Source of the DNA: Clostridiaceae bacterium
GTDB taxonomy: Bacteria > Bacillota > Clostridia > Oscillospirales > QAMX01
NCBI GenBank assembly: GCA_016297585.1
Contig: JAEDGJ010000125.1
Coordinates: forward strand, 1 to 6,963
Direction of reading: 5' to 3'
DNA: 6,963 nucleotides
Shown piece after piece: positions 6,114 through 6,963 of the stretch. The stretch's first letter is position 1. Each line of letters begins with the position of its first letter. Both the position numbers and the translations under genes were made by a program. The notes below the pieces were generated by a model. The model did no database searches. It saw only the letters and a list, made by a program, of their open reading frames with translations, and was not told the DNA's origin.

Positions 6114-6959
6114 TTAAAACGGTTCTCCGCGCATCGCACGGCGGATGCGCCCGAGGCTTTCGTTCAGCGTCGCGCAGTCCACGCCGTCCGGGCGCATCGA
6201 CGGCGCCTCGAGCGTGACCGAATGCGCATACGGAATCGCGCGCAGACCTTCGAAAAACGCGTTCCAGTCGATGTTTCCCCGTCCCGGCTGCAGGATCGGA
6301 TACATGGCGTCCCAGTCCCGGTAGCCGCCCGAGTAGTCGTTGATATGGATATGGCGCACCCGGGTGCGGAACACTTCGGACCGCACAAGCTCGGGAAGCT
6401 CGGCGTGAAATGCCGCGCATCGCGTGTCGACGATGAAGCCCTGCTTCGGATACCGCGCCGCCAGCGCCTCGAAATGCGCCTTCGGACTGCCGTGTACGCA
6501 GAAGCTGTTCTCCGGCAGCATCTCCACGCCGCAGCGCTCCGCCAGCTCCGACAGCCGTCCGACCCGTTCCGCGATCTCGCCGAAATAGGTATCGCTGTCC
6601 GGAATCCCCCAGCAGTGCACGACGACCTTCGCATGCCCTTCCGGAGACACGCCCGTCCGGTACAGCGCCGCCGCCGTCTCGAAATTCCGCCGCGCAAGCT
6701 CCATCGCTTCCGCCATCGCGTCCGCTCCGGGCGTGGACATGAGGTCGCCGATATGCTTTTCGGCATGCACGACCGGGATCCGCAGCCCCGCCGCGCGGTA
6801 TTCCCGCACGAGCTCGTCGATCTTCTCCTCAAACTCGGGGAAGATCAGCAGCTCATACCCGTCGCAGTCGAGCCGCTCCGCGTATTCGATCGCAAATCTC
6901 CAGTTTCTCCCGTTGACGCGTCCCGTGAACGCGCCGGTGGACAGATATACCGGGTTCAT
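6114..6959 (-). CDS. Sugar phosphate isomerase/epimerase-like TIM-barrel protein (xylose isomerase-like superfamily)
   Basis: A 281-residue protein of the IolE/IolI and AP-endonuclease-2-like TIM-barrel superfamily, whose members isomerise, epimerise or dehydrate sugars and inositols, usually with a divalent metal. Features that fit are the N-terminal strand VYLSTGAF (4-11), VVHAEKH (63-69), a likely metal Glu150 in LPEN, Asp178 in IVDTR, the HIHINDYSGG strand (203-212), the family signature PGRGNIDW (225-232) and Glu251 in TLEAP. Length agrees with the usual 260-300. No signal peptide is seen. It is the first visible gene of the minus-strand operon; the next gene follows after 47 bases. Only four bases lie beyond the ATG at 6959, so its ribosome binding site, any upstream start and the operon promoter are outside the window. 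Substrate is unknown; other superfamily roles (epimerase, dehydratase, endonuclease-like) are not excluded. Confidence 0.85.
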   Translation of the reverse strand: MNPVYLSTGAFTGRVNGRNWRFAIEYAERLDCDGYELLIFPEFEEKIDELVREYRAAGLRIPVVHAEKHIGDLMSTPGADAMAEAMELARRNFETAAALYRTGVSPEGHAKVVVHCWGIPDSDTYFGEIAERVGRLSELAERCGVEMLPENSFCVHGSPKAHFEALAARYPKQGFIVDTRCAAFHAELPELVRSEVFRTRVRHIHINDYSGGYRDWDAMYPILQPGRGNIDWNAFFEGLRAIPYAHSVTLEAPSMRPDGVDCATLNESLGRIRRAMRGEPF

Positions 6960-6963
6960 GTGT

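Noticed and set aside
5107..6117. Plus-strand open frame opposite the propeller-like gene
   Set aside because: It has shadow-like composition, no credible ribosome binding site and no motif, while the minus strand has a good start site and operon context.
6067..6420. N-terminal extension of the propeller-like protein into the TIM-barrel gene
   Set aside because: The extra 118 residues are an out-of-frame reading of the neighbouring gene, and a GGGAGG site directly supports the start at 6066.

Overview
The window looks like chromosomal DNA from an obligately anaerobic, GC-rich bacterium, most plausibly an uncultured gut-type Clostridia/Firmicutes lineage. The evidence is a ferredoxin-dependent 2-oxoacid oxidoreductase, strong AGGAGG-type ribosome binding sites, short intergenic gaps and strong G/C preference at third codon positions. 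The taxonomic placement is an inference. No mobile element, RNA gene, CRISPR array or phage gene was seen.

Left part (1 to about 2834, plus strand): the end of an operon for aryl-2-oxoacid / aryl-acetyl-CoA metabolism. It holds the C-terminal part of iorA (indolepyruvate:ferredoxin oxidoreductase large subunit, cut by the window edge), iorB two bases downstream, and a PaaK-type phenylacetate-CoA ligase 14 bases after that. Together they would interconvert aromatic amino acid-derived arylpyruvates, arylacetyl-CoAs and free arylacetates. The direction (fermentation of aromatic amino acids or their reductive synthesis) cannot be read from the DNA.

Middle (2835 to 2960): a short non-coding spacer between two convergent operons. 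It holds a GC-rich hairpin and then a hairpin flanked by A and T tracts that looks like a shared bidirectional terminator.

Right part (2961 to 6959, minus strand, read right to left): four genes separated by evenly small gaps of 47, 41 and 41 bases, each with its own ribosome binding site where it can be seen. In transcription order they are a sugar-phosphate isomerase/epimerase-like TIM barrel, an unrecognised protein that looks like a beta-propeller, an M20-family zinc metallopeptidase/deacylase, and a NodB-type polysaccharide deacetylase. None has an evident signal peptide. The set suggests cytoplasmic processing of an acylated or amide-linked (amino) sugar or small glycoconjugate, but the substrate is unknown. 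This cluster, and especially the propeller-like protein, is the least explained part of the window.
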